From: Whalleya microplaca
Lineage: Eukaryota > Ascomycota > Sordariomycetes > Xylariales > Xylariaceae
Assembly: GCA_022497155.1 (NCBI GenBank)
Contig: MU385736.1
Location: 124,001 to 188,000 of the forward strand
Direction of reading: 5' to 3'
DNA: 64,000 nt
Numbering within the stretch: position 1 is the stretch's first letter; each line of letters opens with the position of its first letter. This document shows, in pieces, positions 36,525 to 46,931 of the stretch. The notes beneath the pieces are model-generated. The model made no database searches. It was not told the DNA's origin and saw only the letters and a program-made list of their open reading frames with translations. The position numbers were made by a program, and so were the translations under genes.

Positions 36525-36573
<49 letters not shown>
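36525..36573 (+). repeat. Poly-T tract of 49
   Basis: An uninterrupted run of 49 Ts is immediately followed by a G-rich GTGGGAGGGGAGGGGGG. On the minus strand this is a poly-A run after C-rich DNA, as at the 3' end of a retroposed element, though homopolymer length is uncertain in any assembly. Confidence 0.75.
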
Positions 36574-36574
<1 letters not shown>

Positions 36575-36781
36575 TGGGAGGGGAGGGGGGTTATTTTTCT
36601 AGGATTGACTCAACTCAATTATAAGCATATGATAACTTGATGCCTTTCAATATGGCGAAGCTATTTCCTTCATGTAAGCCACTTATAAGTAATGAATAGT
36701 CAGCCACCCGTCCTGTATTAGTTGCGATTTTGACTATTGTAGTGTCCGTGAGTACACCCTAATGATCTCCATATTCGGGGG

Positions 36782-37038
36782 TGTTATAGTGGCTTACTGT
36801 AACGAAGCCGTTACCACAGGTCTTGATTTGAAATAACAAAAGGCGTGAAAGGTAAAATACTTAGATTGATCGCTGGCTAGCAGAAAGAGAGACTATCTAA
36901 GGGACGGCGAAACACCGTCTTTTATATCTGAATAGCTTCCTAGTAAATGGAACTTGGTTGCCAAGCCATTATCCCTTGGCAACCATAAATCACGTGATAG
37001 CTGGTTGCGGGGATATTCAGGAATGGGTGGTTGTAACA
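36782..37038. mobile_element. Possible solo LTR
   Basis: A 257-bp segment starts TGTTATAG and ends TTGTAACA, giving the TG...CA ends and inverted 5-bp termini (TGTTA/TAACA) expected of an LTR. Inside are short hairpins GTAACG/CGTTAC, GACGG/CCGTC and the perfect 11-bp inverted repeat at 36955-36985. No matching target-site duplication is visible (GGGGG left, CTTAC right), so this is tentative. Confidence 0.35.
36955..36985. repeat. Perfect 11-bp inverted repeat
   Basis: TGGTTGCCAAG and its exact complement CTTGGCAACCA are separated by 9 nt. It lies within the possible LTR. Confidence 0.8.
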
Positions 37039-37851
37039 CTTACTTGTCAATTCAAGAGATAGATGTCGTCAATTCAATTGGGGTTTCAGATTACTTGAAT
37101 TGAATTGAGTCAAGCCAATTTAAGGCTGGAAATTGATTGAGTTGAATTGAATTGATGAGACTGCTGGCCAGTATTGCAAGTTTGACGTCAAGCCAGACGC
37201 TCACGCACAGGCCTGCCGACAACATTGAACAAAGAACATTTGTGAAGGCGAAATGATATGTATGGAGTACCACGACAGACTAGAAGAGACATCCGAACTT
37301 CTTGAGAGCTGACAAATTGTCTGAACTCTAGGGATGACAAATTTGAAGGATTACGGAAGATATGGTCTATCCTATGCTGTGGCTAAGACTCACATCTGTG
37401 CGCATAGACCGCTCGGGTAGTTGTGGCTGACCTAAACTACATGTAGCTGCTCCTGGTGATGAGGTAACGCTGACATATCATTCGCTTGAGAGAACATCGA
37501 GAAATGGATTACTAAGTCACACAGAAATACACCCAAATTATCAATATGTATAACTTCGTGACGTTCTATCAGTTTCACGGGGATTTCATATCAGAAAATT
37601 CCGGTAGCTCGGCCTCGCTAATCTGAAGTGGGGCCCGAGGTCGATTTGTAAGTATATGTAAGTGCCGGTGTTTCATACTAGTAGGTACCATGAGAGGGGA
37701 CGATGACGCGATCTAGATTCATGCCAGCAACTATAATTCCAGGCTCACGGAGTTCTCCCTTTACTATTTAATTATGTACTAATACTCCTCTTGACTACCT
37801 CTACCATCCAATCTCCATCTTCATATACAGTCAGGTACACATACATCTAGA

Positions 37852-38496
37852 ATGGCCTATGCGGGGAAGTACCCCTCCCCGCTAGCGGGCTACGAGAACG
37901 CCGAACCGTTGCCGGAGGAGAGGGCCGAGGACGGCAAGAGCTTTGTCAACCCGAAGAACGACAGCCTCAGTAAAGCTTACACGGAGTTCGTGGACCCGCT
38001 AGACAAGGGGCGGAAGGGGGGCTTGTAAGTCGACGACCGGCCTAGTCTTCCGGCATTAGATCAAGGGACTGACGTGGAGACAACCCCGAAGCGATGTGCA
38101 TATATACTACCTCCAGGAAAATAAAGATCAGGCGGAATATGCACGAGCGCTGTGGGAGCGCATCCGGCGAGAATGTATGTATACTAATTTTTTGTACCTT
38201 ATAAAGCAGACTTGCTAAGCGATGCCAACGCAGTCCCGGAGCTGAGAATCTACCGTCTCTGGGACCGCCCGGTTGGACCGCATCCTGTGGCTATGTTTGA
38301 GGTTAACCTCTTCACGCCCGCCCAATTCGGTGCCTTCATTTCCTGGCTTGCTATCTATCGCGGCCCCCTTTCCGCTTTGATCCATCCCAATACAGTTGAG
38401 AGTGGGGAGGGTCCTGATAGTGTTGAGCGACGAAATCACTCGGAACGGGCGATTTGGATGGGTGAGAGATTCCCGTTGGATCTAGGCATACTTTGA
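37852..38496 (+). CDS. DOPA 4,5-dioxygenase family protein
   Basis: Exons 37852-38024, 38092-38174 and 38234-38496 give 172 aa, with each junction restoring the family sequence: FDVHIYY forms across intron 1 and REFPELRIYR across intron 2. The alternative acceptor at 38209 would insert nine extra codons and break the match, so I prefer 38233. Conserved His-containing motifs are DVHIYY, GPHPVAMFEVNLF and LIHPNT, followed by HSERAIWMGERFPLDLGIL. The family, described from the fly agaric enzyme, cleaves the catechol ring of DOPA-like compounds with O2. Ascomycete members are widespread and mostly untested, so a catechol ring-cleaving role is family inference. Confidence 0.87.
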
Positions 38497-38995
38497 CGAT
38501 ATATATGCAGCACTTACAGCTGTGCTGGACCTGATCTAGTACCTAAGTTGGTCATTCATACAGTCGTCAAAACTTTCTTGGTTATTATGGGACAGGGCCA
38601 CAAGGGTACGTTACACTTCGTACATACAGGAAATCGCATGGCTGTAAACTTATGAAAGTTAAAAATATGTCAGCCACTGAATGAATGACTACAAAATAAA
38701 GTTCTCACGACCAAGCGAAAATCGTTCCAGGCCAAGAGAATAATGTCTGAGGTTGTCTCCTGCTACTCTAACGTGCTAAACCGCATAAACACTGCAACCC
38801 CCGCATCGACCCCTATAACATTTCGGACAATTATTGTTGTAATTATAAGAGTTGTTCTCATGACCGCATGCACACTCGTCTCAGTTAGTATGTTGTAAAT
38901 GTGAAAAGCTAGTTATAAATATTACTTACGCAAGTCCAACGCCAACTGTCGGTATTAGTGCTGACGGGAGTCCTAGAACTCATGTAAGAATTGGA
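38497..38995. other. Spacer of 0.5 kb
   Basis: 3' flank of the DOPA-dioxygenase gene; no gene recognised. Confidence 0.5.
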
Positions 38996-39385
38996 TCATC
39001 GCTCATTTATAAGAATGGATTCATACACCGAAAATGGTGTATAACTTAAGGATCCGCCTCCGTTTCCGTCGTCGTTGCTATTTCCATGATCGTCGTTGTA
39101 GTCTATGCTCAGCTGGTTGTTTGGAAAGGCCCAATTGCCATCTCTCTTGCTACTATGGAGAGCTTCGGCGTCGAAGGCACAGTCTAGCGTCTTGCTGACA
39201 TGAATAGGGACTCGACGATGGTCGCAAGTTGGCAATTTGATCCCTTCTAGCCTGGCATGTGCTGCTCCCTCTACTGGGACGGCGACGAGCAGTGAGTTTC
39301 CTCTGTTTAAGTTCTCCATGGCGGGGTATTGGGCGTCATCGATGTTGGCACGAAGGCCCAATGGTGAATCATGTAACAATCCCAT
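38996..39385 (-). CDS. Uncharacterised small ORF
   Basis: From the ATG at 39385 (MGLLHDSPLGLRANIDDAQ) there are 129 codons. The frame stays open further upstream, with a good acceptor (AATTCCAG) just before, so an upstream exon is possible. Composition is protein-like in the first 85 residues (NSLLVAVPVEGAAHARLEGI, KLPTCDHRRVPIHVSKTLD) and then Asn/Asp/Gly-rich. No family is recognised. It could be a species-restricted gene or a gene remnant. Confidence 0.3.
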   Translation of the reverse strand: MGLLHDSPLGLRANIDDAQYPAMENLNRGNSLLVAVPVEGAAHARLEGIKLPTCDHRRVPIHVSKTLDCAFDAEALHSSKRDGNWAFPNNQLSIDYNDDHGNSNDDGNGGGSLSYTPFSVYESILINER

Positions 39386-39445
39386 GATAGGCGCCTGTAG
39401 AAGATCCTGGAATTGAAGTTGTGAAAGAATTGAGTGAATATTCAA

Positions 39446-40977
39446 GGTCTTTTTACTAGAAGGGGTTCGGAGGCATGAGGTGGAACGAGATTAGAGGGGT
39501 GGTGGTTATGGATGAGCGAACATTGGGCGTTTTAAGCAAGAAAACAATGGTATCTAGTGTTAGTTGGGGTTGGCCAAGTTTGGGCATCATTCGGGAAACT
39601 TTGGGGGATGTTTCCTATCGTCTAGCCAATCGATTATAGAGAGTGATGTTGTGTAACCCATCTAACAGCGGAAGCTTCCTGGATATTATCGGCAATTCGC
39701 CATTTTTGATTTCCTGTTCTCGCCACATACAAGGAAGTTCTCTACGCTTCTCTTGATAATTTACCCTCTAGACACATCCTGGAACAAACCTAGTTGTGTC
39801 CATAAGTCAGGGGGAGCTGTCGCTTGACTTGATTACAACGCTGGTGGAGATGTATGCAATAACCAGACCATCAAGAGACCTTGCTGAGAGGCACCGGGGT
39901 GCTGATACATTTTCAAGGCAAATTCGTAGAGTAGAATGATGACCGAAAGAAATAAAGCAGGATTTGAGCCCGGAAAGCACCACTCCAACTAGTGGCATGT
40001 CGCATACTATCACACGGGAATTGGAGCCAAGACCTGTTAGAAGCTATATGAGATGCAAGAATGTTGCACGAATATATATATCGGGTGCTATTAGATATTA
40101 TACGATACTGTTAAAATATGTGACTACCTAGCAAAAGATACAGCAACCTAATGATAGCTGCGTCGGTAACAGATGAAATATGTACCATGAATATGTATTA
40201 TTGCAGAAGGTCTATATAAGGACCTATCTCCTTCTATTAGATTTAGTATAGCAAGCACCCATAGAGAATTATTAACTAAATTGATATATTCCAAGCCCTG
40301 ACTACAGCCCTTATTACATATACTGTGGCACAAAAAACTACGTAGAAAGAGTAATCAACAAGTAAGAGTACAATTACTTTTCCAGAAAAGGAGACCTTAT
40401 TAGTTCGACTTCTAGCTATAAAACCCTTTACGGTGACTGATAAATGGCTCTTTCCGCATCATGAAACTGTATGCATGGAGACATAGAATCGTCAGCTTAC
40501 TGAAAACTCCAAAGAAATCCTTTCTACCCTGAAAAGAAGATCAAGATGTTTGCTTCTGCCACCCTCGGGGATATAATGCTTAGAACGCTAATTCTGATCT
40601 TTAAATCTCGGTTGTTACTAATTTTCTTCCTGGTATCCCTGTTGGAAGCCTCATCCTATGGTAATAACTCCTCACCATGTGCGTTGCGTATTATAGGAGC
40701 TAAAGAACGTATTAGACTAATATGATATCAAAATCACTGATAGGACCTACTGCATCCAATGTATCGAGAACGAACGATCGTACTGCTTTGCTTGGGTCTG
40801 CTATATCATGGCCCGTGATAAGGCAGTTACGAATCGATGATATTTTGTAGGCAAAGACGGACTTAGGATATCAAAATGCTTCTTAGGTATGCATTGCTCT
40901 TGGAATATTCAATTCTAGATCCCTAGCGCTAGTGATACCATGCTCGTTCTGAAGAACAACGCTAATTCTACGTCTAA
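39446..40977. other. Intergenic, 1.5 kb, AT-rich
   Basis: No gene recognised between the small ORF and the ferric reductase 3' end. Confidence 0.5.
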
Positions 40978-43550
40978 TCACCAGTTGAAACTCTCCTCAA
41001 AGTATTCTATAGACGTGTGCCCCTGCCCTATCATATCTACCACCGCTTTTCTCGTGTCATCAGCCATCCTAGGCGGGCCACAAGCTACTACAGCGAAGGG
41101 ACCCCGACCACCAAATCCGCTAACGGCTTCAGCCAACGCGTCCTTGACACGTGGGCGATCATGGAAGACACGGATATTTTTGGGCACTTCAGCTAGCTGT
41201 GATGAGTCCCCGTCTTTCGTAACATAGATGTCGAGGGACGGCGAAAGAAAGTCGTCGTACATATCGCGGAGGTCCTCTCTTAGAACAGACGAGGCAAAAG
41301 TGGCCTCGCGAACAGCCCATACAATATGCACGCATCTGATTCGGGAGGTGGCCTTGCCGAGTACCTCGAGATAGGTGAGTGGCACGACAATTCCACTACC
41401 ACCGACGATGAAGAGGATGCTGTCAAATCTATGGAAAGGCTGCTGGTGACCGTATGGCCCTTCGACAATCACCCGTAGAGATGCAGGGTGGGGCCATGTT
41501 GCCGCGGCGGCTTGTGCTAAACGCTGCGTGGAACTATCATAGGGGCGAATAAGGAAAGTCATGGCTAGTGTTGGCTTGTCAAGGCTATTGCTCCTAGAAG
41601 TATGGTGCAAATCACCACTTCTGCGCGAAAGAAGCGACGTTTCTTCTTCGCTTATATCATTGTTTGATCGAGGAATATCCACTGATAGATCCGACTCGCG
41701 AATGGACCGGACAGAGGCCATGGTGAACGGATGACTTTCCCAGAAGCGTACATCATTCAGAATGTGCAGATAGTAGAAGGTCCCTGGATCGGGATGGTAT
41801 AAGCTGGTTTCACAAGGAATGACAAGCCGCACAATGTTAGCATCTTTGTCGTATGTAGCTCTCGCTTTCGTATTCCAAAACATGGGGTTGAATGAGAGGG
41901 TCCGGAAGACTCTCATGATCCGATCCAAGGCCCAGAGGAAGCAACATATCCATATGATACGGTCATAATGTGCCGAAAATACAGAAATATGACTATGAAG
42001 TATTTAGTGAACCTATATATAGTGTGATAAACAGTGACTTACCCCCACATGGTAGCAAGTACAACCACAGACAACACAATGTGCAGAAGTAAGAATGCTT
42101 CGTAGACATTGCGGCGCATCCAGTAAAGTGATAAAGGCAGCAATAAACACATGGTAATTGTTGCCTTCTCGTATGTTAGTTCGAGGCGTATGGATAAGTG
42201 GATAGCTAGTATCTTACTATTTCTCCAGCAGTCCACCACATTATCTGCCAATACTGGACGAAATTATCCCAGCCACCCCCTAATAGATGGTTAGGAATAT
42301 CACACTGTTTCTGGTGCGGGTATCACATACTATCAGTTACTAACACAGTATAGCCTATTGAGTGGATGACGGCCTCAACGGTAGAGACCCTCGCCACCCA
42401 GCGATGAAAATTGTTATATGTCCCAAAATCCCATCCGGTTAACCACATTAGGAAGTTGTTCCGCACGCCGAAGAGCCAAATTAGAGGAAAGTTGGCAAAC
42501 GATATGATACCGGTGCGATCCGACACGTAGCGCCAGGCCTGCGTGAATTCCCGTGGGAAGCTGGACACCGTGAGCTCAAATGACGCGTCGAAAAGGAGAC
42601 AAAGCACTTACTATAAGTTCCCAGGGAATACGTGGTAGCCATGGACACAGAAGACAATGTTCATTACGACAAATGCAAAAATTGTAAGGCTCTGGATTCT
42701 GGGAGGAACGGTGTACCATCCGAAAGGTTGCGCAGTTCGATAGCCAAATGTTGCAGGCACTGTCACATATCGCCTAATCCACCTAGTAAAAAAGCTTAGG
42801 CCACGGGAGCCGTCGTCGTCGGAACCTCTATCACCTCCTGGCTCGGAAAGAGGAATTGACTTCCAGTCGCGTCGTTTACCTGTTAATATATGGCTAAAAA
42901 CAATGACAACACGGTTGAGCAATCCAATAGCAACGACAACGCCCCAAAAGAAAAACATAGCAGATCTATCCTTAAGTTAGCATTTGGAATTTTCTGGATT
43001 TAGTATATATAAAACCAACCCATATAGGATATGGCGGCTATGTGCGTATGACCATGAGTCCTAAGTTTCATCAGCCATGTCATTTGTTGATTCGAATGAT
43101 CATACATACAAGAGTGTTAAAAACCAAGCTGAATAACAAGTCCGAGGCAATTACTGCCCCTGGAAACGTTTCCGCATCATCCCATTCAGATTTTTGAAGT
43201 CTCTTTGCATTCGATATATCCTCGTCCGTCCAGTTGGCAATAAGGTCAAATGGCGGAATGGACGACTGCACGGATATCTGACAGGTGGCATTAAAAGCAT
43301 CTAAGCCTGCGGTCCGCTCACTTGCCGTACAGTACACCGCGGTACACAAATATAGAGAGGCGAGGGCTAACTGGCTCTGGCATGACCTGACTCGAGGTAA
43401 CGGAGATAAGCCGGCCGTGTCGTTGAATCTTACGGGCCGTAGTGACCATTGACAAGCCTCAAAGCAGGGTGCCTCGCGTAGTGTAGCCGCAGCAGCTGGT
43501 CCTACTATGAGTCCGCTTATGCAAACGGAATGAAGAAAAGGATGGCGCAT
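40978..43550 (-). CDS. Ferric-chelate reductase (FRE/NOX family)
   Basis: Seven exons (43110-43550, 43020-43060, 42612-42965, 42331-42560, 42228-42289, 42043-42164, 40978-41992) give 754 aa with consistent phases. A signal peptide (MRHPFLHSVCISGL) and a Cys-containing extracellular N-terminal domain precede the ferric-reductase transmembrane domain. Its bis-heme His residues are seen in FHRWVARVSTVEAVIHSIGY and LLLHIVLSVVV. The FAD-binding motif HPFTMAS starts near residue 504, the NADPH-binding GGSGIVVPL near 613, CGPPRMADD near 721, and the diagnostic C-terminus FEESFNW is intact. It passes electrons from cytosolic NADPH via FAD and two hemes to extracellular Fe(III) or Cu(II) complexes. 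A 41-nt exon 2 and 62-nt exon 5 are inferred from phase and family pattern. Confidence 0.88.
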
Positions 43551-44634
43551 GAAGGCAGCTTGTCCGTTGCACGGCCGTTTCGGCTTCCTCGATCTTGTTG
43601 AACGATGAAACGTAGAGTTTTGGGAACTAGAAGATGAACATCTAATCTGATCAAACCTAATCTTATCAGATGATCAATGTCCGGGGCTAACCCATTTACG
43701 TGATAGCGTCTCTTGGTGCCTACGGCCTCGGATACTAGCATATTCATTTATCAAAGCCGTAATGCTTGGCCAGTCGCTACCTACCTAGGTAGGTATGCTC
43801 TTGTCGGCATGAACTGTACAGTACTCAGGGGTATTTATTGTGCTTTTCGGTACGAATGCATCCACGCCATCCGTAACTGATATTTATTTCAATAAGCAGA
43901 ATGAACAGCTTCAGATATAGAAAAAAGAATGAATTATGTCAAATAAGGCGTGAGTGTATAAAATACCGGGGGTAGATAGTAGGCTATCTAAGTACTGGTA
44001 CAAAACTATCCTTTATATCAGTAGATCGATAGCTGGCAATAGGTAGTTAATTTCAACAGCGTAATGTCGAAATACAAGGCTAGAGGAGCGGGATGGCGTT
44101 AGAGTTTAATTACTCAGCTATTGAAGTATAAAAGACACAATAATTACCCTGAAATGCTGTAATAAAGTTTTGCTTTAGGAACTCATCTATATCAACACGA
44201 ATATCCTCTCGTTGGAAAACAAGCTAATCAGCTACGCCTCTTTAAACCCACACTTCTTTACAGTCCGCTTACTTTATAAAATACGTAGTAGGCAACGGTA
44301 GCTATTTGTCTGCAAGTGAAAGAATCTCGAATGCAAAGATTTGACGATATATATTAGGCACACATTTTGAGCCTAGCATATATTTTGTACTAAACATAAC
44401 ACTGCAGGCGTCTGATAAGATTCTTGGAAATCGACAATACGGGAAAAAGGAAAGCCAAGTAAAAACATTGAAGGATTTTTTTAATTTCTGCCAGTTTCTC
44501 TAGACTGTTATGGCGCTGCTCTTGGCCTTGATATGAGCAATACCGCTGGGCTGTTGATGGGATAATACGGCCGCAACGTTTGCTAAGTAATATAGGTACA
44601 GTCCCTAGGAAAATAGTAACTAAAGCATTATTTT
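43551..44634. promoter_or_regulatory. Ferric reductase upstream region
   Basis: A 1.1 kb gap. It carries a perfect 18-bp palindrome at 43778-43795 (two TACCTA/TAGGTA halves) about 230 bp before the reductase start. No obvious GATA-factor (SreA, ATCWGATAA) site was confirmed. The rest is AT-rich 3' flank of the SDR. Confidence 0.45.
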
Positions 44635-45797
44635 CTATGAAGTGGGCTTTGCTTCTCCCCAGACCTGGCCATCACTCAGCAATTCCATAATCACTGCTAC
44701 CGCCGTGCTCTTATTTCTAGATACCAATCCCTTTTTGGGGTCTGGATCCGGTCCCGGGTCATTCAGGACGTTAACAAGTCTTGTATTGTCCTTCCCAACT
44801 TCGACAATTGACCCACCGGCTATGGAATCATCCTCCACACAGCTCAACATTGCCTTTGCAACTTCGTCTGGCGTGACCCACCCATCCTGCTCTGGGTCTA
44901 TATTTATGAGCTTCTCGGGGTGTTCAGTCCACAGAGGTGTTCGAACAATTCCCGGCGCTACAGCAGTGACTCGGACACCATGCGATTGCTCTAATTCAGC
45001 AAGAGATCGTACGAAGCCCGAAATGGCAAATTTGGAGGCCGCATATAACGGCGCAACGAAATTTGGCGACTGGCCGGCAACAGACGAGATATGAACAACC
45101 CTCTTTGGAGTCTGGGCAGAAGCCTTCGTCACACTACTGCGGCGCGGAAATAACCAATGCGACAGAGCCAGTTGAGTAACTCTGATAGGATGTGTGAGGT
45201 TAATATCGAATAATTTATAGTGATCAGAGTCGATTGGATCTTTGCTCTCTTTTGAGCCTGGCGGATGCCAAAAGTTTGACCAGTGGGGCTCGTAGACACC
45301 AGCCCCTGGACACTGCAGAATCAGGGGTTAGTATGTCATCCTTTTGAATAGCTTTAAGAAGTATCGGAGGTCTTCACTCATGACACGGGCTGTGACTCTC
45401 GGATACACTCCCAACGGGGAATTTTTGGTATTCAAATAGGCTAGACTGGAAAGTAAATGACTGGCTGCCCGTTACTCACTACTATGCCGAAATCACCGAA
45501 CTCGTTGAGGGTCGTTTCAAAGACCCGGGTTAAATCATTCCAAGATGTCACATCTGACTGAACGAATATTGCTTTTGGCGTTCCAGTTCTATGCTTTTCT
45601 ACCAGCTCTTGGGCTTCAGGACGCAGGGCTAGGTCTGCGATGACCACGTTGCATCCGCCAGAGAGGAGCTGACTGGCAAAGGAGAAGCATATTCCTAGGT
45701 GCATATTAGCTCTGCCTCTTTAGCAAGTCAATGAGGCCGCAAACAAACCAGACCCCGCGCCTGTAACGATGGCTGTGTTCCCATGGAGAGGAAACAT
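44635..45797 (-). CDS. Short-chain dehydrogenase/reductase (15-PGDH-like)
   Basis: Exons 45749-45797, 45480-45694 and 44635-45312 join in phase to give 313 aa. The cofactor loop TGAGSGI forms across intron 1, and Asp in VVIADLALR suggests NAD preference. The catalytic set is present: Ser164/165 (HISSVAG), Tyr178 and Lys182 (YAASK). The usual NNAG reads CPGAGV at 89-94, across intron 2, as in a fungal subgroup whose members continue EPHWSNFWHPPGS. The N-terminus MFPLHGNTAIVTGAG fixes the start at 45797. It oxidises or reduces an alcohol/ketone. It is 1.1 kb from a divergently transcribed Baeyer-Villiger-type monooxygenase, which suggests the two may act on one substrate. Confidence 0.87.
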
Positions 45798-46931
45798 GGC
45801 TTCGGTTGCGAGTAGTAACGATTATGTATTGATACTACAGAACTTAATCATGAACCTGGGCAATAGAGAACATCAGGATTTTTGCATAGAGGGGGGCTTT
45901 GTACTTCATTTATTGTCACACGGGGCCGACCGGAGCGATGTGGTTGTCCCATAATTTTTACGCGTGATCCTGAGCATCTTTTATTATTGCTGTTTCCGTC
46001 ATTAGTGGTATGAACCAAGCGCCCACATGAGGTAGCTACAGCATACAAAACAACTATATATTGATAAGCTATGTGAGCTAGAGGGTTTGAGTGGAGTTGA
46101 ACTCCTCCTTTCTTTTCCACTGGACCAGCCAGTTACCTACGCAGGACTAGCCTACAGAGTATCTAACGGGAGCGCCTGTCGGGATCAACATAGTCTCCGA
46201 ATTCGGCACTAGCAAGTCTTGCTTATAGGTGACTAAAGAATGCACTGCTGCTTGCATAGAAACCTGGCGTTTTCATGTATGCGATGTGCCTCTCATTTCG
46301 ACCTCCGAACCCACTGCCCCGCTTCTACCCGGCTCCGGAGGCCCGAGGGAGGAGGGTGTAGGTGTCGAAGTTTACCGTATCAGGCCCACCTATTCGGGCG
46401 AATTGAACCCGACTAAATTACCTAGAACGCCTGACCTTGGGCATCACCTATGTACTCCGAATGAGGTAAGTTTGCCGACGACTATCTAACAGTATGATTA
46501 TGGATTCTGCTATACCTACTATTATACGTCTTAGTCTAGCAAGATTGCCGATTACCTCTATTAGCTAGGTTACTAGGTTACTAGGTTGCTGAGCACGCGC
46601 ACAGCAACTGGGCAAATGGTCTGTGCGCTCCGCGCACAGCCATTTACCCAGTTGCGCGCGTGGCTAGCGTTAGTTTTTCAATACAACTCATGCCTTTTCT
46701 CTATTAAGGTAAAATGTAGCCTCTTACACTCAAAAGGGATGTCCTCGGGAAACTTGCTTAAATTAACAGAGCTGTAGGTAAGAAGTGTTCAGTATTAGCA
46801 AAGATATAACATGTCTTCATATAAGCATAGAGGACTTCAAGGGCGGTTGATTTACGATGGTATTATATTCACCTCCATGAAACATTATCCTTCCAAAGTC
46901 GCGCTGAAGTAATCTTTCCAGACATTGAACC
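45798..46931. promoter_or_regulatory. Divergent promoter region SDR / monooxygenase with long hairpin
   Basis: A 1.1 kb spacer shared by the two divergent genes. It contains the 72-nt GC-rich inverted repeat at 46593-46664 and direct GGTTACTA repeats just before it (46566-46587). No coding exon was recognised. Confidence 0.5.
46593..46664. repeat. Long imperfect hairpin, GC-rich
   Basis: CTGTGCGC (46621-46628) and GCGCACAG (46632-46639) pair around a 3-nt loop. The stem continues outward through 46605-46619 with 46640-46654 (one bulged T, one mismatch). After a small internal loop, GCACGCGC pairs with GCGCGTGGC. The total is about 30 pairs in 72 nt. It may be a palindromic MITE remnant or a structured regulatory element between two divergent genes. 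Confidence 0.7.

Larger units (their letters stand above)
29677..37851. other. Gene-poor 8.2 kb region
   Basis: The bHLH gene's promoter lies at 29.7-30.7 kb, with imperfect CCATGCTG/CCGCCATG repeats at 30648-30720. Beyond it only weak frames are found (for example 33395-33637 +, 80 codons; 35121-35513 -, 130 codons), none with recognisable motifs. The right part is AT-rich with TTGAATTGA-type runs, a T49 tract (36525-36573) and a possible solo LTR (36782-37038). This looks like old repeat-derived or heterochromatin-like DNA. Confidence 0.45.

Noticed and set aside
43778..43795. 18-bp palindrome TACCTACCTAGGTAGGTA as a specific regulator site
   Set aside because: TACCTAGGTA-type palindromes are very common between genes in this group of fungi, so position alone is not evidence of function.
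46075..46140. T-arm-like GGAGTTGAACTCC, possible tRNA on the minus strand
   Set aside because: The box-A-like sequence is only about 15 nt from the box-B-like one and no cloverleaf can be drawn.
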